DNA from: Nostoc sp. CHAB 5844
GTDB lineage: Bacteria > Cyanobacteriota > Cyanobacteriia > Cyanobacteriales > Nostocaceae
Reading direction: 5' to 3'
DNA: 64,000 nucleotides
Assembly: GCF_020829595.1 (NCBI RefSeq)
Contig: NZ_JAIVFW010000019.1
Coordinates: 43,176-107,175, forward strand
The notes below the pieces were generated by a model. The model saw nothing but the letters and a program-made list of their open reading frames with translations. It made no database searches and had not been told where the DNA came from. Numbering within the stretch: position 1 is the first letter of the stretch; each line of letters opens with the position of its first letter. A program made the translations under genes and the position numbers. This document shows, piece after piece, positions 20,279-29,505 of this stretch.

Positions 20279-21763
20279 TTATACTTCAGATTTTTCCAAA
20301 TATTTTTCTGCATCTTTTTCAACAGCTGTACCTTTGAAGAAGTTGCGGTTGAGGCTGGTGTATAACTCTAACGGATGGATGGAAAGGAAATAACGTAAAT
20401 CTTCTGCGGTGATGATTTCGTGTTCTACCATTGAATAAGCGTTGGCAGCAACAGAAGTAATATCTGGCACATCCCAGTGACCAGCATCGGAACCTAAGAA
20501 AGCTTTGACGCGATCGCCAAAAGGTAAGGCAGCACGGTTAAAGGCTTGTGATACACGGGTATCATCCGATTCTGTACCGAAGTAGAAGTGATTTAAGAAG
20601 CGAGCGCGCACATCCTCTGGTTTCTCAATCCCAGCCAGCGCAAATTCATCTAGTTCGCCTGGATCTTCGGGAGCTAATAGATGATGGTGAAATCCTAAAC
20701 CATCGCCAATTTGATCCAAACGACCATGCACTAATTCGCCACCATAACGAGCATAGTATTCTGTGAGTGCTTCTTTATCTACGAGTTTGGGGTCGTTACT
20801 TGTCAATAAATGGTGTTTGTTACGGGTTTCCCAATGCCAAATAATATCAGCATATAAACTAGCACCCCAAGCCGAACCGCCTTCCATAAAAGCAAATTTC
20901 AAGGTGGGGAAGCGGCGAGTTACACCACCAAAGAATAGAGATTTGCACAATGCTTCGGCAGCGATCGCAAAGTGGTTGATGTGGTTATACTGAGCGTTGG
21001 TAACTGAGCGTTGAGTTGTCCAACCTTGGCTGGAAGCGTGAGTAGTCGGTACAACCTTCAACTCAACGCACTTCGCCCAGAATGGATCGTAATCATACTC
21101 ACTATCCAAACCAAAGTTATCAATCCACACCACTTCATTAGCTACTTCCGGGCCATACTTCTCAAAGGCGGGAATTGGACGACGCACGTAACCAGGGATT
21201 TGGATGGTTTTTAGCCCCAAAACGTTTACCGCGTATTCCAATTCCTCAATTGCTTCTTGAGGTGTGTGCATCGGGATAGCAGCAATTGGAGTTAAGCGGT
21301 CAGCGTAAGGACGAAAAATATCAGCGTGGTAAATATTAATTGCCCGACATACAGCCCGACGCATTTCTTCGTTGCCAATGTTCGGAGCCATCGTCGCCAA
21401 GTTAGGATACACAACGGCAAAATCTGTACCTGATTCTTGCAACCGTTCATGCAACAACTTTGGCAAGCTGATAGTAGCTAAATTCAAAGTATTTTTGGTA
21501 GGACGACCCCACCAGTTAGGACGATTAGTGCGATAAGCAAAACGTTCTTCCCAAGTTTGCTTGTACCACTTAAACCGGGAAGCCCCTGGTAAATGTTCTT
21601 TAAATCGTTCCGCGATCGCACTTCCACCAACTTGCTCTAAATAATCTAAAACCGCTGGTTCAAATTCCTGGGTATGGACATCAGTATCAATGATGGGATA
21701 ACCCAGCTTTTCCCGAATCTGAGCCGACTTAGATTTTTGCGGACGTTCTAAGGCAATTGTCAT
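20279..21763 (-). CDS. amidohydrolase family 2 protein (copy 1)
   Basis: 494 residues. The N-terminal metal-site region is PIIDTDVHTQEF (D-x-H form of the usual HxH), with later candidate ligands in VVPTTHAS and LGSDAGHWDVPD. The family includes ACMSD-type decarboxylases and metal-dependent hydrolases with a TIM-barrel fold. It is collinear over its full length with the neighbouring copy at 21972-23456 and more than three quarters identical by eye. Its neighbours are sulfonate-binding, flavoprotein and ferredoxin genes, so a step in breakdown of an organosulfur or amide substrate is likely. The reaction is not known and should not be assumed. Confidence 0.8.
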   Translation of the reverse strand: MTIALERPQKSKSAQIREKLGYPIIDTDVHTQEFEPAVLDYLEQVGGSAIAERFKEHLPGASRFKWYKQTWEERFAYRTNRPNWWGRPTKNTLNLATISLPKLLHERLQESGTDFAVVYPNLATMAPNIGNEEMRRAVCRAINIYHADIFRPYADRLTPIAAIPMHTPQEAIEELEYAVNVLGLKTIQIPGYVRRPIPAFEKYGPEVANEVVWIDNFGLDSEYDYDPFWAKCVELKVVPTTHASSQGWTTQRSVTNAQYNHINHFAIAAEALCKSLFFGGVTRRFPTLKFAFMEGGSAWGASLYADIIWHWETRNKHHLLTSNDPKLVDKEALTEYYARYGGELVHGRLDQIGDGLGFHHHLLAPEDPGELDEFALAGIEKPEDVRARFLNHFYFGTESDDTRVSQAFNRAALPFGDRVKAFLGSDAGHWDVPDITSVAANAYSMVEHEIITAEDLRYFLSIHPLELYTSLNRNFFKGTAVEKDAEKYLEKSEV

Positions 21764-21779
21764 GATGGTTCACCCTAAT

Positions 21780-21971
21780 TTAATCAGGAGGCAGAGGGCA
21801 GGAGGTATGATTTATCTACGTTCATCTGTGGTTAATTTTTTTTATCTTCGATACCTCTCCTAAAAGGCGAGGGAGGAGTAACGAGAAATTTATGTGTTGG
21901 CTCCCCTCTCCGCGTCGGAGAGGGGTTGGGGGTGAGGTTAAATCTTCATTTCAGACTTCAGACTTCAGACT
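21780..21971. repeat. intergenic GC-rich hairpin repeat and CAGACTT heptamer repeat
   Basis: Between the two amidohydrolase genes there is a hairpin with arms CCCCTCTCC and GGAGAGGGG (about 21902-21925), followed by GTTGGGGGTGAGGTT, a repeat type common in Nostocales. A heptamer array of CAGACTT units follows at about 21953-21978, reaching the 3' end of copy 2. Confidence 0.55.
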
Positions 21972-23456
21972 TCAGACTTTTTTACTTGCTAAATATTCCT
22001 CGGCTTCTGTTTCAATTGCTGTACCTTTGAAGAAATCGCGGTTGAGGCTGGTGTACAACTCCAACGGATGAATAGACAAGAAGTAACGCAAATCTTCTTC
22101 GCTGAGAATGCCGCGTTCTACAAAAGAATAAGCATTAGCACCAACCGCAGTGATATCAGGCACATCCCAGTGACCAGAATCAGAACCTAAGAAAGCTTTG
22201 ATGCGATCGCCATAGGGATTAGCTTTGCGGTTAAAAGCATGGGCAACACGGGTATCATCTGATTCTGTACCGAAGTAGAAGCAATTTAAGAAGCGATCGC
22301 GGATATCTTCTGGTTTTTTCACTCCTGCTAAAGCAAACTCATCAAGTTCACCAGGATCATGAGGTGCTACCAAATCAGCATGGAAACCTAAACCACTACC
22401 CAATCCATCCAAACGCTCATGTACAAGTTCGCCACCGTAGCGGGCGTAGTACTCTAACAATTCTTCACGGTTGACGTTGGCAGGGTTATTCACTTCCAGC
22501 ATATGGTCTTTGTTGCGGGTATCCCAGTGCCAAATCAAATCGGTATACAAACTAGCGCCCCAAGCCGAACCACCTTCTAAAAAAGCAAATTTTAAAGTCG
22601 GGAAGCGATGAGTCACACCACCAAAGAACAGGGCTTTACAAAGTGCTTCGCCTGCGGAAGCAAAGTGACCGATATGGTTGTATTGATAGTTAGATATAGA
22701 GCGACGCGGCATCCAACCCATACCACTAGAGTGAGTAGTGGGGACAACTTTTAATTCCACGCACTTCGCCCAGAAGGGGTCGTAATCGTACTTACTATCT
22801 AAGCCATAGGTATCAATCCAGATAGCTTCGTTAGCAACTTCTTCGCCATACTTCTCAAAGGCGGGAATCGGACGGCGGACGTGTCCGGGGATTTGAATTG
22901 CTTTTAATCCTAGTACTTTTACCGCATATTCTAATTCTGCGATCGCCTCTTCGGGCGTGTTCATCGGGATAGCGGCGATCGGGGTTAAACGGTCAGAATA
23001 AGGACGGAAAATGTCTGCGTGGTAGGTATTTACAGCCCGACAAACAGCCAGTCGCATTTCTTCGTTACCGATGTGCGGGGCCATAGTTGCCAAGTTAGGA
23101 TACACCACAGCGAAGTCTGTACCTGCTTCTTGCAAGCGATCGTGTAATAACTTCGGCAAGCTGATGGTTGCTAAGTTCAGCGCATCATTGGTAGGACGAG
23201 TCCAGAACGGAGGACGCGCGGTGCGATAGGCGCGGCGTTCTTCCCAAGATTGTTTAAACCATTTAGAACGAGATGCGCCAGGTAAATGATTTTGAAATCG
23301 TTCTACAATTTCCCTTCCAGCAACTTGCTCTAAATAGTCTAAAAAAGCAGGTGGAAATTCTTGTGTATGGACATCAGTATCAATAATGGGATAACCCAAT
23401 TTTTCCCGAATCTGAGCCGATTTAGATTTTTGCGGGCGTTCTAGTGAAATGGTCAT
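21972..23456 (-). CDS. amidohydrolase family 2 protein (copy 2)
   Basis: 494 residues, the same length as copy 1, with the same start (MTISLERPQKSKSAQIREKL differs at one position) and the same metal-site region PIIDTDVHTQEF. Candidate ligands are conserved (VVPTTHSS, LGSDSGHWDVPD). Differences cluster in loops, for example residues 60-90 and around 245-260, which could alter substrate choice. A tandem duplication within the operon is the simplest explanation. It is preceded by a second sulfonate-type binding protein gene. Confidence 0.8.
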   Translation of the reverse strand: MTISLERPQKSKSAQIREKLGYPIIDTDVHTQEFPPAFLDYLEQVAGREIVERFQNHLPGASRSKWFKQSWEERRAYRTARPPFWTRPTNDALNLATISLPKLLHDRLQEAGTDFAVVYPNLATMAPHIGNEEMRLAVCRAVNTYHADIFRPYSDRLTPIAAIPMNTPEEAIAELEYAVKVLGLKAIQIPGHVRRPIPAFEKYGEEVANEAIWIDTYGLDSKYDYDPFWAKCVELKVVPTTHSSGMGWMPRRSISNYQYNHIGHFASAGEALCKALFFGGVTHRFPTLKFAFLEGGSAWGASLYTDLIWHWDTRNKDHMLEVNNPANVNREELLEYYARYGGELVHERLDGLGSGLGFHADLVAPHDPGELDEFALAGVKKPEDIRDRFLNCFYFGTESDDTRVAHAFNRKANPYGDRIKAFLGSDSGHWDVPDITAVGANAYSFVERGILSEEDLRYFLSIHPLELYTSLNRDFFKGTAIETEAEEYLASKKV

Positions 23457-23548
23457 AGTAAGAATCCCGGTTTGATATTTTCAGTGAATGGCGAGGATAA
23501 CAATACTTTTTTTTAAAAGTAGAAAGAGGAGAACAACATAGAGTTTTG

Positions 23549-24571
23549 TCACTGTGATTCTTTAACCATCCAATCTGTTAATGGAAAGTCAGACTGCGCT
23601 AAATGTTGTGAGACAAGAAACTTTTTAGTACCTTCTAAGAGTTTGACACCTTCAGATGGAAAAGGTTGTTCGGGAATTTGATTTAGTGGGTACGATGTTT
23701 TGATGATCTCGACTGGATATTTACTAGTTTGGGCGTGATACTTGTAATATTCTTCGGAGTTAGCTTTTAAATCTTTGACAGATTTTGTGAGGAGTGTATT
23801 TAGCTTCTGTGGAAAATCAGGCTGTTTAGCCAGAAACTTTTCGGTTGCGACAACTAATGATGTCCCTGACAAACCATTGTGATCTGCTGATGAATCAATC
23901 ACCGGAAAGCCTTGAGATTTGAGAAAAGGCCCCATATCGCTGGAAGTTGCATAAGCGGCAATGTCACCACGTTCTAAAGCGGACTTTGCCTCAGTACTCA
24001 TTAAATGGACTACTTTGACATCTTTGGTAAGTTTAGTCTGATCTAATAGACCCAATACGTAACGGTGCATATATGAACCTTTTTGGGTAGCTATTTTCTC
24101 ACCTTTGAGTTGAGTTAAAGAACGTGGGCCATTTTTTTTCGTTACTAGCCAAGCGGTGTTATTAAATTGAGTAATCCGCAACAACCTAGTATTAATACCT
24201 CTGGCTCTCAGAACTATGGCTGGTGTATCGCCTAAAAAACCAACATCTATCTGTCCTGCAACAAGAGATTCATTGAGATCAGGCCCATTACTAAATCTGG
24301 CAAAGGTAATGTTTTGAATTCCAGATTTTTGCAATTCACTCTCTAAGATTCCCTTTTTCTTTGCCCAACCCAGTGGCCCTGTAGGCTCTGCACTACCTAC
24401 ATAGCCTATGCGTAGGGTAGAAGGTATAGTAGCGCTGATATTTTCAGCTTGGACTCTAGAATTGCTACTACCTTGATTACACGCTGTTGTTAGTAGCAGC
24501 AGGAAGCAAACAACTACAGTTGATAATCTTGTTTGACTGACAGAACCAGTTCCTACTGCAAACGACAGCAT
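23549..24571 (-). CDS. ABC transporter substrate-binding lipoprotein (SsuA/TauA type)
   Basis: 340 residues with a signal peptide and lipobox LLTTAC (near residue 31). The fold is SsuA-like (IGYVGSAEPTGPLGWAKKKG; LNESLVAGQIDVGFLGDTPA). It is a distant paralogue of the 18005-19081 protein. No permease or ATPase gene adjoins it; it precedes the amidohydrolase genes and follows the ferredoxin gene in the same direction. Likely ligand: a sulfonate or related organosulfur anion. Confidence 0.82.
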   Translation of the reverse strand: MLSFAVGTGSVSQTRLSTVVVCFLLLLTTACNQGSSNSRVQAENISATIPSTLRIGYVGSAEPTGPLGWAKKKGILESELQKSGIQNITFARFSNGPDLNESLVAGQIDVGFLGDTPAIVLRARGINTRLLRITQFNNTAWLVTKKNGPRSLTQLKGEKIATQKGSYMHRYVLGLLDQTKLTKDVKVVHLMSTEAKSALERGDIAAYATSSDMGPFLKSQGFPVIDSSADHNGLSGTSLVVATEKFLAKQPDFPQKLNTLLTKSVKDLKANSEEYYKYHAQTSKYPVEIIKTSYPLNQIPEQPFPSEGVKLLEGTKKFLVSQHLAQSDFPLTDWMVKESQ

Positions 24572-24637
24572 ATCTGTATTTCTCCGTTGTGAAATAAAAA
24601 TTGAGGAATCAGAACTGAGGTTCGTTGAGTGTTCTCC

Positions 24638-24967
24638 TCATTTCATCTGTTTTAAGATTTGAAATGTTTGATCAGTTTTTGCAGTGGAAGTTTGTTGTTT
24701 CCCCCAACCGATATTTTTACGGTAGCTGCCAAGTAATCCGGTTGCTGCCAATTCTGCCTCGTTGACTGAGGTTTGTAGCTCCGTTTCTGGTGCTACATAA
24801 AGAGCGTCAACGGGACAATACAATTCGCACATAAAACAGGTTTGGCAATCACTTTGACGTGCAATTGTTGGCGGTGCATCAGGTACAGGAGCAAATACGT
24901 TAGTAGGGCAAACGTTAACGCAGAGATTACACCCAATGCAGCGTGACTCGCTGACTAACTCAATCAC
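24638..24967 (-). CDS. small 2[4Fe-4S] ferredoxin
   Basis: 109 residues with two clusters: CIGCNLCVNVCP (about 10-21) and CQTCFMCELYCP (about 43-54). The start is GTG at 24967, overlapping the stop of the upstream flavoprotein gene by 4 nt (GTGA), which means translational coupling. Pairing with the flavoprotein resembles the alpha/beta arrangement of adenylylsulfate reductase (AprA/AprB), where the beta subunit is a ferredoxin. Its role here is most likely electron transfer to or from the flavoprotein. The C-terminal 45 residues have no recognised motif. Confidence 0.85.
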   Translation of the reverse strand: MIELVSESRCIGCNLCVNVCPTNVFAPVPDAPPTIARQSDCQTCFMCELYCPVDALYVAPETELQTSVNEAELAATGLLGSYRKNIGWGKQQTSTAKTDQTFQILKQMK

Positions 24968-26589
24968 GCCGCTACTCCTGTTTTTAATAAAGATTTATCG
25001 GCGCTGCTGAGTGGTTCAGTTTTTACCCAAACTTGATCTAAACCACCGCTAATTAGGTAATGTTGTTGATTAGCATCCTGTTGGGGATAGTCTTGGTGTT
25101 TGTGCATTCCGCGTGTTTCTTTGCGTTCCAAGGCACTGCTGTACATCCATCGCGCTGTGGCTACCATTGCGGCGGCTTCTCGCGCCTGGATGAGTTGGTT
25201 GTCTTCGATTTGGGTATCGCGGATGATTTGCCACAGGCTATTTAAACGAGAAAGAGATTCCGATAAGCCTTTTTCTGTGCGGAAATAATTGCGATTGTAG
25301 GGGAAGACTTCGGTTTGTACTGCTTGGATGAATTCGTTGATGTTTGGGCTAAAGGCGTTTTCCATTTTTGGCTGCAATACTGCTTCACCTACACCTCGAA
25401 CCCGACGTTGATGTGCTTGCTGTCCTAAATTTAAGCCATACTTGGCAGCAGAATGACCCGCCCAATAACCAGAGGAAATAGCCCAAGCTGCATTATGGCT
25501 ACCGCCACCTGTGAAACCGCCACAAATTAGTTCGCGGGTAGCGGCATCACCAGCTGCATAAAGTCCTGGTACAGAGGCCGCGCAAGTATCATCAATAATC
25601 CGAATCCCACCTGTACCGCGTACTGTACCTTCTAAGCGTAGGGTAATACGGAAACGTTGGGTAAATGGATCAATCCGCGCCCGGTCAAAAGGTAAAAAGA
25701 AGTTGGGCTGCGCTAAACGCATCGATGCCCGCATATCTTCAGAAGCTTTATCTAAAATGGCATAAACTGGCTGTTGCAGCAAGGTTTCGGCAATTACAGA
25801 GCGTCCGCGTTGAGAACCTGCTCCGGGAATAGGTGTGCCATCTTCGTAGGTGAAGGTTGCCCAGTTGTAGAAGAGGGTTTTGGTAACTGAGGAAAAGGCA
25901 GGAGAGATGCCGTAAGCGTTGGAGAACTCCATACCCGACATTTCGGCACCTGCTTCTGCTGCCATCAAGTATCCATCCCCAGTTAGGATGTTGCACCCTA
26001 ACGCTTTGCTCAAGAATGCACAACCACCGGTGGCAATGATGGTAGCTCCTGATAGCACTCTCCATTTTTCACTTGTCTGACGGTTGATACCAGTCGCACC
26101 TGCAACTTTGCCTTCTTCGTCTACTAGCAGTTCTAAGGCGGGGCTGTGGTCTAATATTTGGACTCCAGCGCGTTTAATTTGCCGCCGCATTAGCCGCATG
26201 TATTCTGGGCCTTGAAGCGATCGCCGATACGGTTTACCTTCATCATCAGTAGGAAAGGGATAACCCCACTCAGCTAATAAGTTGACGTTGGCAAAAGTCT
26301 GATCCAAAACACGAGCCATCCAATGGCGGTTGGCTAAGAATCCCCCTAATGATTCTCGACTCGCTATTGCAGTTTCTCGCGCTTCTGGTTCGGGTGGTAC
26401 ATACCACACTCCATTACCAGATGCAGCCGCACATCCAGATGTGCCACAGTAGCCTTTATCTACAAGCACTACCCTAGCACCACCAGACGCAGCACTCCAG
26501 GCAGCCCAAGTACCTGCTGGGCCACCTCCAATTACAAGTACATCTGCCTCTAAGTTGAGTGCAAAATTGTTTGCTAACGTCTTCAACAT
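24964..26589 (-). CDS. FAD-binding oxidoreductase of the fumarate reductase/AprA type
   Basis: 541 residues. The N-terminal dinucleotide-binding motif is VLVIGGGPAGTWAAW (about 17-31). A second FAD contact segment is VPGLYAAGDAA and a GGGSHNAAW stretch follows (about 350-385). The family covers succinate dehydrogenase, fumarate reductase, L-aspartate oxidase and AprA flavoproteins. The coupled ferredoxin downstream and the sulfonate genes around it favour a sulfur-related redox reaction, but no reaction can be assigned. It is the first gene of the minus-strand operon; a candidate operator lies at 26715-26744 upstream. Confidence 0.8.
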   Translation of the reverse strand: MLKTLANNFALNLEADVLVIGGGPAGTWAAWSAASGGARVVLVDKGYCGTSGCAAASGNGVWYVPPEPEARETAIASRESLGGFLANRHWMARVLDQTFANVNLLAEWGYPFPTDDEGKPYRRSLQGPEYMRLMRRQIKRAGVQILDHSPALELLVDEEGKVAGATGINRQTSEKWRVLSGATIIATGGCAFLSKALGCNILTGDGYLMAAEAGAEMSGMEFSNAYGISPAFSSVTKTLFYNWATFTYEDGTPIPGAGSQRGRSVIAETLLQQPVYAILDKASEDMRASMRLAQPNFFLPFDRARIDPFTQRFRITLRLEGTVRGTGGIRIIDDTCAASVPGLYAAGDAATRELICGGFTGGGSHNAAWAISSGYWAGHSAAKYGLNLGQQAHQRRVRGVGEAVLQPKMENAFSPNINEFIQAVQTEVFPYNRNYFRTEKGLSESLSRLNSLWQIIRDTQIEDNQLIQAREAAAMVATARWMYSSALERKETRGMHKHQDYPQQDANQQHYLISGGLDQVWVKTEPLSSADKSLLKTGVAA

Positions 26590-26714
26590 TAACTTTCTCT
26601 CCCCATCGATAGCTGCACACCGGAGAAAATTTTTCCCTTTGCTAACTGCTTACTAACCACCTCATTTGGTAAGTTTTTGTGGCTGATTGCCAGCAGATTC
26701 GCCCTGAACTTTTA

Positions 26715-26744
26715 ATACGGTATCTTGACCGATTTACCGTATTT
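26715..26744. promoter_or_regulatory. 30-bp operator-like inverted repeat (site 1)
   Basis: Perfect 9-bp arms AATACGGTA and TACCGTATT flank a 12-bp centre containing ACCGA. A 30-bp sequence with the same left arm, the same central ACCGA and a matching right arm ACCGTA occurs at 29457-29486 directly upstream of ssuD. It is 126 bp upstream of the flavoprotein start on the minus strand. Inferred to be a shared regulator-binding site of the sulfonate genes. Confidence 0.6.
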
Positions 26745-26890
26745 TAACCATAACGAAGTCTCTCATGGTTTCCCAAAAAAAGCAAGTCTCCTAATAAATT
26801 TCAAAGTAACGTTATATGAAGTAAGTTTTATGTCTATAAAAAGGGCTTGCTTTTTACATTAGTTTATGCAACTATCACAAGAGTGATCTT

Positions 26891-26924
26891 AAACAACGTA
26901 AAGTCGATAGATTTACCGTTGTTT
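26891..26924. promoter_or_regulatory. second operator-like inverted repeat (site 2)
   Basis: Arms AAACAACGTAAA and TTTACCGTTGTTT match as an inverted repeat with a one-base gap. The right half, read on the minus strand (ACGGTAAATC), matches the corresponding half of site 1. It lies mid-way in the divergent region between the flavoprotein and porin genes. Confidence 0.45.
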
Positions 26925-27510
26925 ATGCATCTAAGATTAACGATAGACCATAATTAGGGCTATTTCTATATCAGGGCGAATCTTACTTGTCGAATAGCTG
27001 AGTTAGTGAAAATCACTAGTAACTAGATATTTCGAGATAATATCATTAGAGTTATAAGCTTGATTATGCTAGTTGAAAATTTTCACTAAAAAAATTTGCG
27101 AGTATTTCAAACTATCATTTATTTGTCAGAAAATCTGAACATTTTTTTCAAGATTTGGGTTGACAAATACACTATAAAATATGAAAAAATTAGCATCAAC
27201 AATATTCTGATTAATTGGATTATATAAATTAATCAGAATATTGTTGAAAGTTGCACCAAATTAAAAGATTTGTATTGCATGAAGTTAAATATAAGCTTTC
27301 AAAATGATAGCTTTTGCTAATCAACGATAGTAGCTTTCAAAAATCTGTTTTCAATTTAAGAAAAGAAGTTGATAACTAACAATTAAATATTTCAAATAAG
27401 CAACCTGGAAATTATCTTTTCCAGGAATGATATATACCAATATTTGCTCTTCCATAAGGTTTTATTACCTTTTGCCAGAACATAAATCCAGATTGTACGA
27501 GAAACAACCC

Positions 27511-29208
27511 ATGTCTAAATTTTTGTGGAACTATTTGCTAGTTATCCCTACTGTTTTTTATGGATTTTTATTTTTATCATCAATAGCAAATGCAGGTGTT
27601 GTATTAGCACCAAAACAGGAAACTGTACCAAAGGCGATAATTCCGCAAAGCACTCAAAGTGAAACAATTTCACCAGTAGAAATAAATCAAAACCAAGAAG
27701 CTGCTAATTCGCCAACCGAAATGACAGGACAAGTGACATCAGTCTCACAACTATCAGATATTAGACCTACAGATTGGGCATTTCAAGCTTTGCAGTCTCT
27801 GGTTGAGCGTTATGGTGCGATCGCTGGCTATCCAGATGGTACATTCAAAGGGAACCGCGCTTTAACACGCTATGAATTTGCAGCTGGGTTAAATGCAGCA
27901 CTTGAACGTCTAAGTGAGTTAATTGCTTCTAATACTACTGATTTAGTGAAAAAAGAAGATTTAGCGACTCTGCAAAAGCTGCAAGCCGAATTTGCCCCAG
28001 AACTACAAGAATTACGTGGAAGAATAGACAGCTTAGAAGCGCGTACTGCTGCGGTAGAAGCTAATCAGTTTTCCACCACCACCAAACTACTGGGCGATGC
28101 AGTATTTGTCGTGGCTGACACCTTTGGCGATCGTGCCAACAACACAGCAGCAAATGATACAAAAGATGACAATCAAACTTTTTTTGCTTATCGCTCCCGA
28201 TTAATCTTACAAACCAGCTTCACAGGTAAAGACCAACTCTCAACCATTTTATCCAACAACAATATTCCTAACTTGGCAAACAGTACCGGTACTCACATGA
28301 CCCGGTTTACGTTTGATAGTGGTGGTGAGGACGGGGTATTTCTTAGCCAGTTAGTATACCGTTTTCCTCTTGGTAAAAACGCCACTATTTGGGTAGGGCC
28401 TAGAGCATTGCAACCAGCTGTTTATGCGCCTACTTTAAACTCGTCTATTGGCGGTCTAAGTGGCGCTGTTTCTCGATTTGCCACATTCAACCCGACTGTT
28501 TACAGACCAGGTTTTGACGGTGCAGGTGCAGCTTTAGGATACAAGTTTAGCAATCAAGTGCAATTGAGCTTAGGCTACACAGCTGATAACAATCAGTCTA
28601 GTAGACCAACTGGTGATGGAACCGGATTTGCCGATGCAAATAGCATTATATTTTCTCAACTGACCTTATCGCCCAGTCGTCAGTTAGATGTTGGTCTTGC
28701 TTACGCCCATAAATACTTCGGGACTAGATCTGGTTTTAATCTCACTGGTGGTACAGGTAGTGCTTTCGCTAGAAACCCTTTTGAACAGAACTCCACCACA
28801 AGCGAGAATTTTGGGCTGCAATTTAACTGGAGAGCAAGTCGTCGCTTTGTTTTAGGTGGTTGGTTTGGTTATACACTAGCTCATCAAGAAAGTGGCCCTG
28901 ATAATGATGCAACGATAGTTAATGGCGCACTCACCTTTGCTTTTCCAGACTTATTTACAGAAGGTAATGTGGGTGGATTTATCGTTGGTGTACCGCCGAA
29001 AGTTACCAGTAATGACTACAGAAGTAGACCAGGCGCACCACGTCGAGAAGATCCTGATACTGCTTTACACTTGGAAGCTTTTTATACATTCCGAGTTAAT
29101 GACAATATTAGAGTTACACCGACTTTTTATGTAATTACAAACCCAGAACATAATGATGCTAATGATGCAATTTGGGTAGGTGCGCTGCGGACTAGCTTTA
29201 GTTTCTAA
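27511..29208 (+). CDS. SLH-domain outer-membrane porin (OprB type)
   Basis: About 565 residues from ATG 27511, chosen because it gives a clean signal peptide (MSKFLWNYLL, hydrophobic core, cleavage near ANA); ATG 27427 is an in-frame alternative adding 28 residues. The order is: SLH domain (about 65-125; DWAFQALQSLVERYGAI, then YPDGTFKGNRALTRYEFA), coiled coil (about 140-180), then an OprB-like beta barrel ending in Phe (TSFSF). In cyanobacterial porins the SLH domain binds peptidoglycan-linked polysaccharide. Position between the sulfonate operons suggests it passes organosulfur compounds; this is inference. Confidence 0.85.
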   Translation: MSKFLWNYLLVIPTVFYGFLFLSSIANAGVVLAPKQETVPKAIIPQSTQSETISPVEINQNQEAANSPTEMTGQVTSVSQLSDIRPTDWAFQALQSLVERYGAIAGYPDGTFKGNRALTRYEFAAGLNAALERLSELIASNTTDLVKKEDLATLQKLQAEFAPELQELRGRIDSLEARTAAVEANQFSTTTKLLGDAVFVVADTFGDRANNTAANDTKDDNQTFFAYRSRLILQTSFTGKDQLSTILSNNNIPNLANSTGTHMTRFTFDSGGEDGVFLSQLVYRFPLGKNATIWVGPRALQPAVYAPTLNSSIGGLSGAVSRFATFNPTVYRPGFDGAGAALGYKFSNQVQLSLGYTADNNQSSRPTGDGTGFADANSIIFSQLTLSPSRQLDVGLAYAHKYFGTRSGFNLTGGTGSAFARNPFEQNSTTSENFGLQFNWRASRRFVLGGWFGYTLAHQESGPDNDATIVNGALTFAFPDLFTEGNVGGFIVGVPPKVTSNDYRSRPGAPRREDPDTALHLEAFYTFRVNDNIRVTPTFYVITNPEHNDANDAIWVGALRTSFSF

Positions 29209-29223
29209 AACAGCAAGACAGTC

Positions 29224-29345
29224 ATACCAATTCACAATTCGCAATGACGCTCGCGGACTCGCTAACGCAATTCGCAATTAAAAAACTTAGATGCAGCAAA
29301 GCTCTTAGGGTTTCCATCTGTATCAGACTTTTCGTGAATTGGTGT
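29224..29345. repeat. MITE-like element, 122 bp
   Basis: Terminal inverted repeats ATACCAATTCAC (left) and GTGAATTGGTGT (right) differ at one position. The interior carries a short GCTCGCGGACTCGCTAACGC stretch related to the GC-rich repeats elsewhere in the window. No coding capacity. The same terminal sequence begins the element at 15084. Confidence 0.55.
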
Positions 29346-29417
29346 CAATTATGGCGAAAACCCGCAACCAAACGCTTTCTTCTCTAGTCCCTATATCTCA
29401 AGTTGTAAAATTGGGAC

Positions 29418-29486
29418 TTGCTTTTTCCATAATTTACGGTACAATCATCACTATTAAATACGGTAACTCTACCGAAAAACCGTAGT
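29418..29486 (+). promoter_or_regulatory. candidate ssuD promoter and operator (site 3)
   Basis: A possible -35 TTGCTT (29418-29423) and -10 TACAAT (29440-29445), separated by 16 bp, precede a 30-bp sequence at 29457-29486. That sequence begins AATACGGTA, carries ACCGA in the centre and ACCGTA near the end, aligning without gaps to site 1 (26715-26744). It ends 19 bp before the ssuD ATG. If the promoter is right, a bound protein would sit just past the transcription start and block transcription. Confidence 0.5.
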
Positions 29487-29505
29487 TTATTAAGTTAGCT
29501 TAACA

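Larger units (their letters stand above)
26590..27510. other. long divergent regulatory region of the organosulfur island
   Basis: About 920 bp separate the minus-strand flavoprotein operon from the plus-strand porin. It is AT-rich, with no coding sequence recognised. It holds two operator-like inverted repeats (listed separately). Near 27210-27245 there is an inverted repeat of ATCAACAATATTCTGATTAAT with a partner TTAATCAGAATATTGTTGA, a stable stem that may be transcribed upstream of the porin. Confidence 0.55.

Noticed and set aside
29351..29485. 44-codon frame on the plus strand with one hydrophobic stretch, just upstream of ssuD
   Set aside because: It overlaps the candidate ssuD promoter and operator, has no convincing ribosome binding site, and shows no family resemblance.
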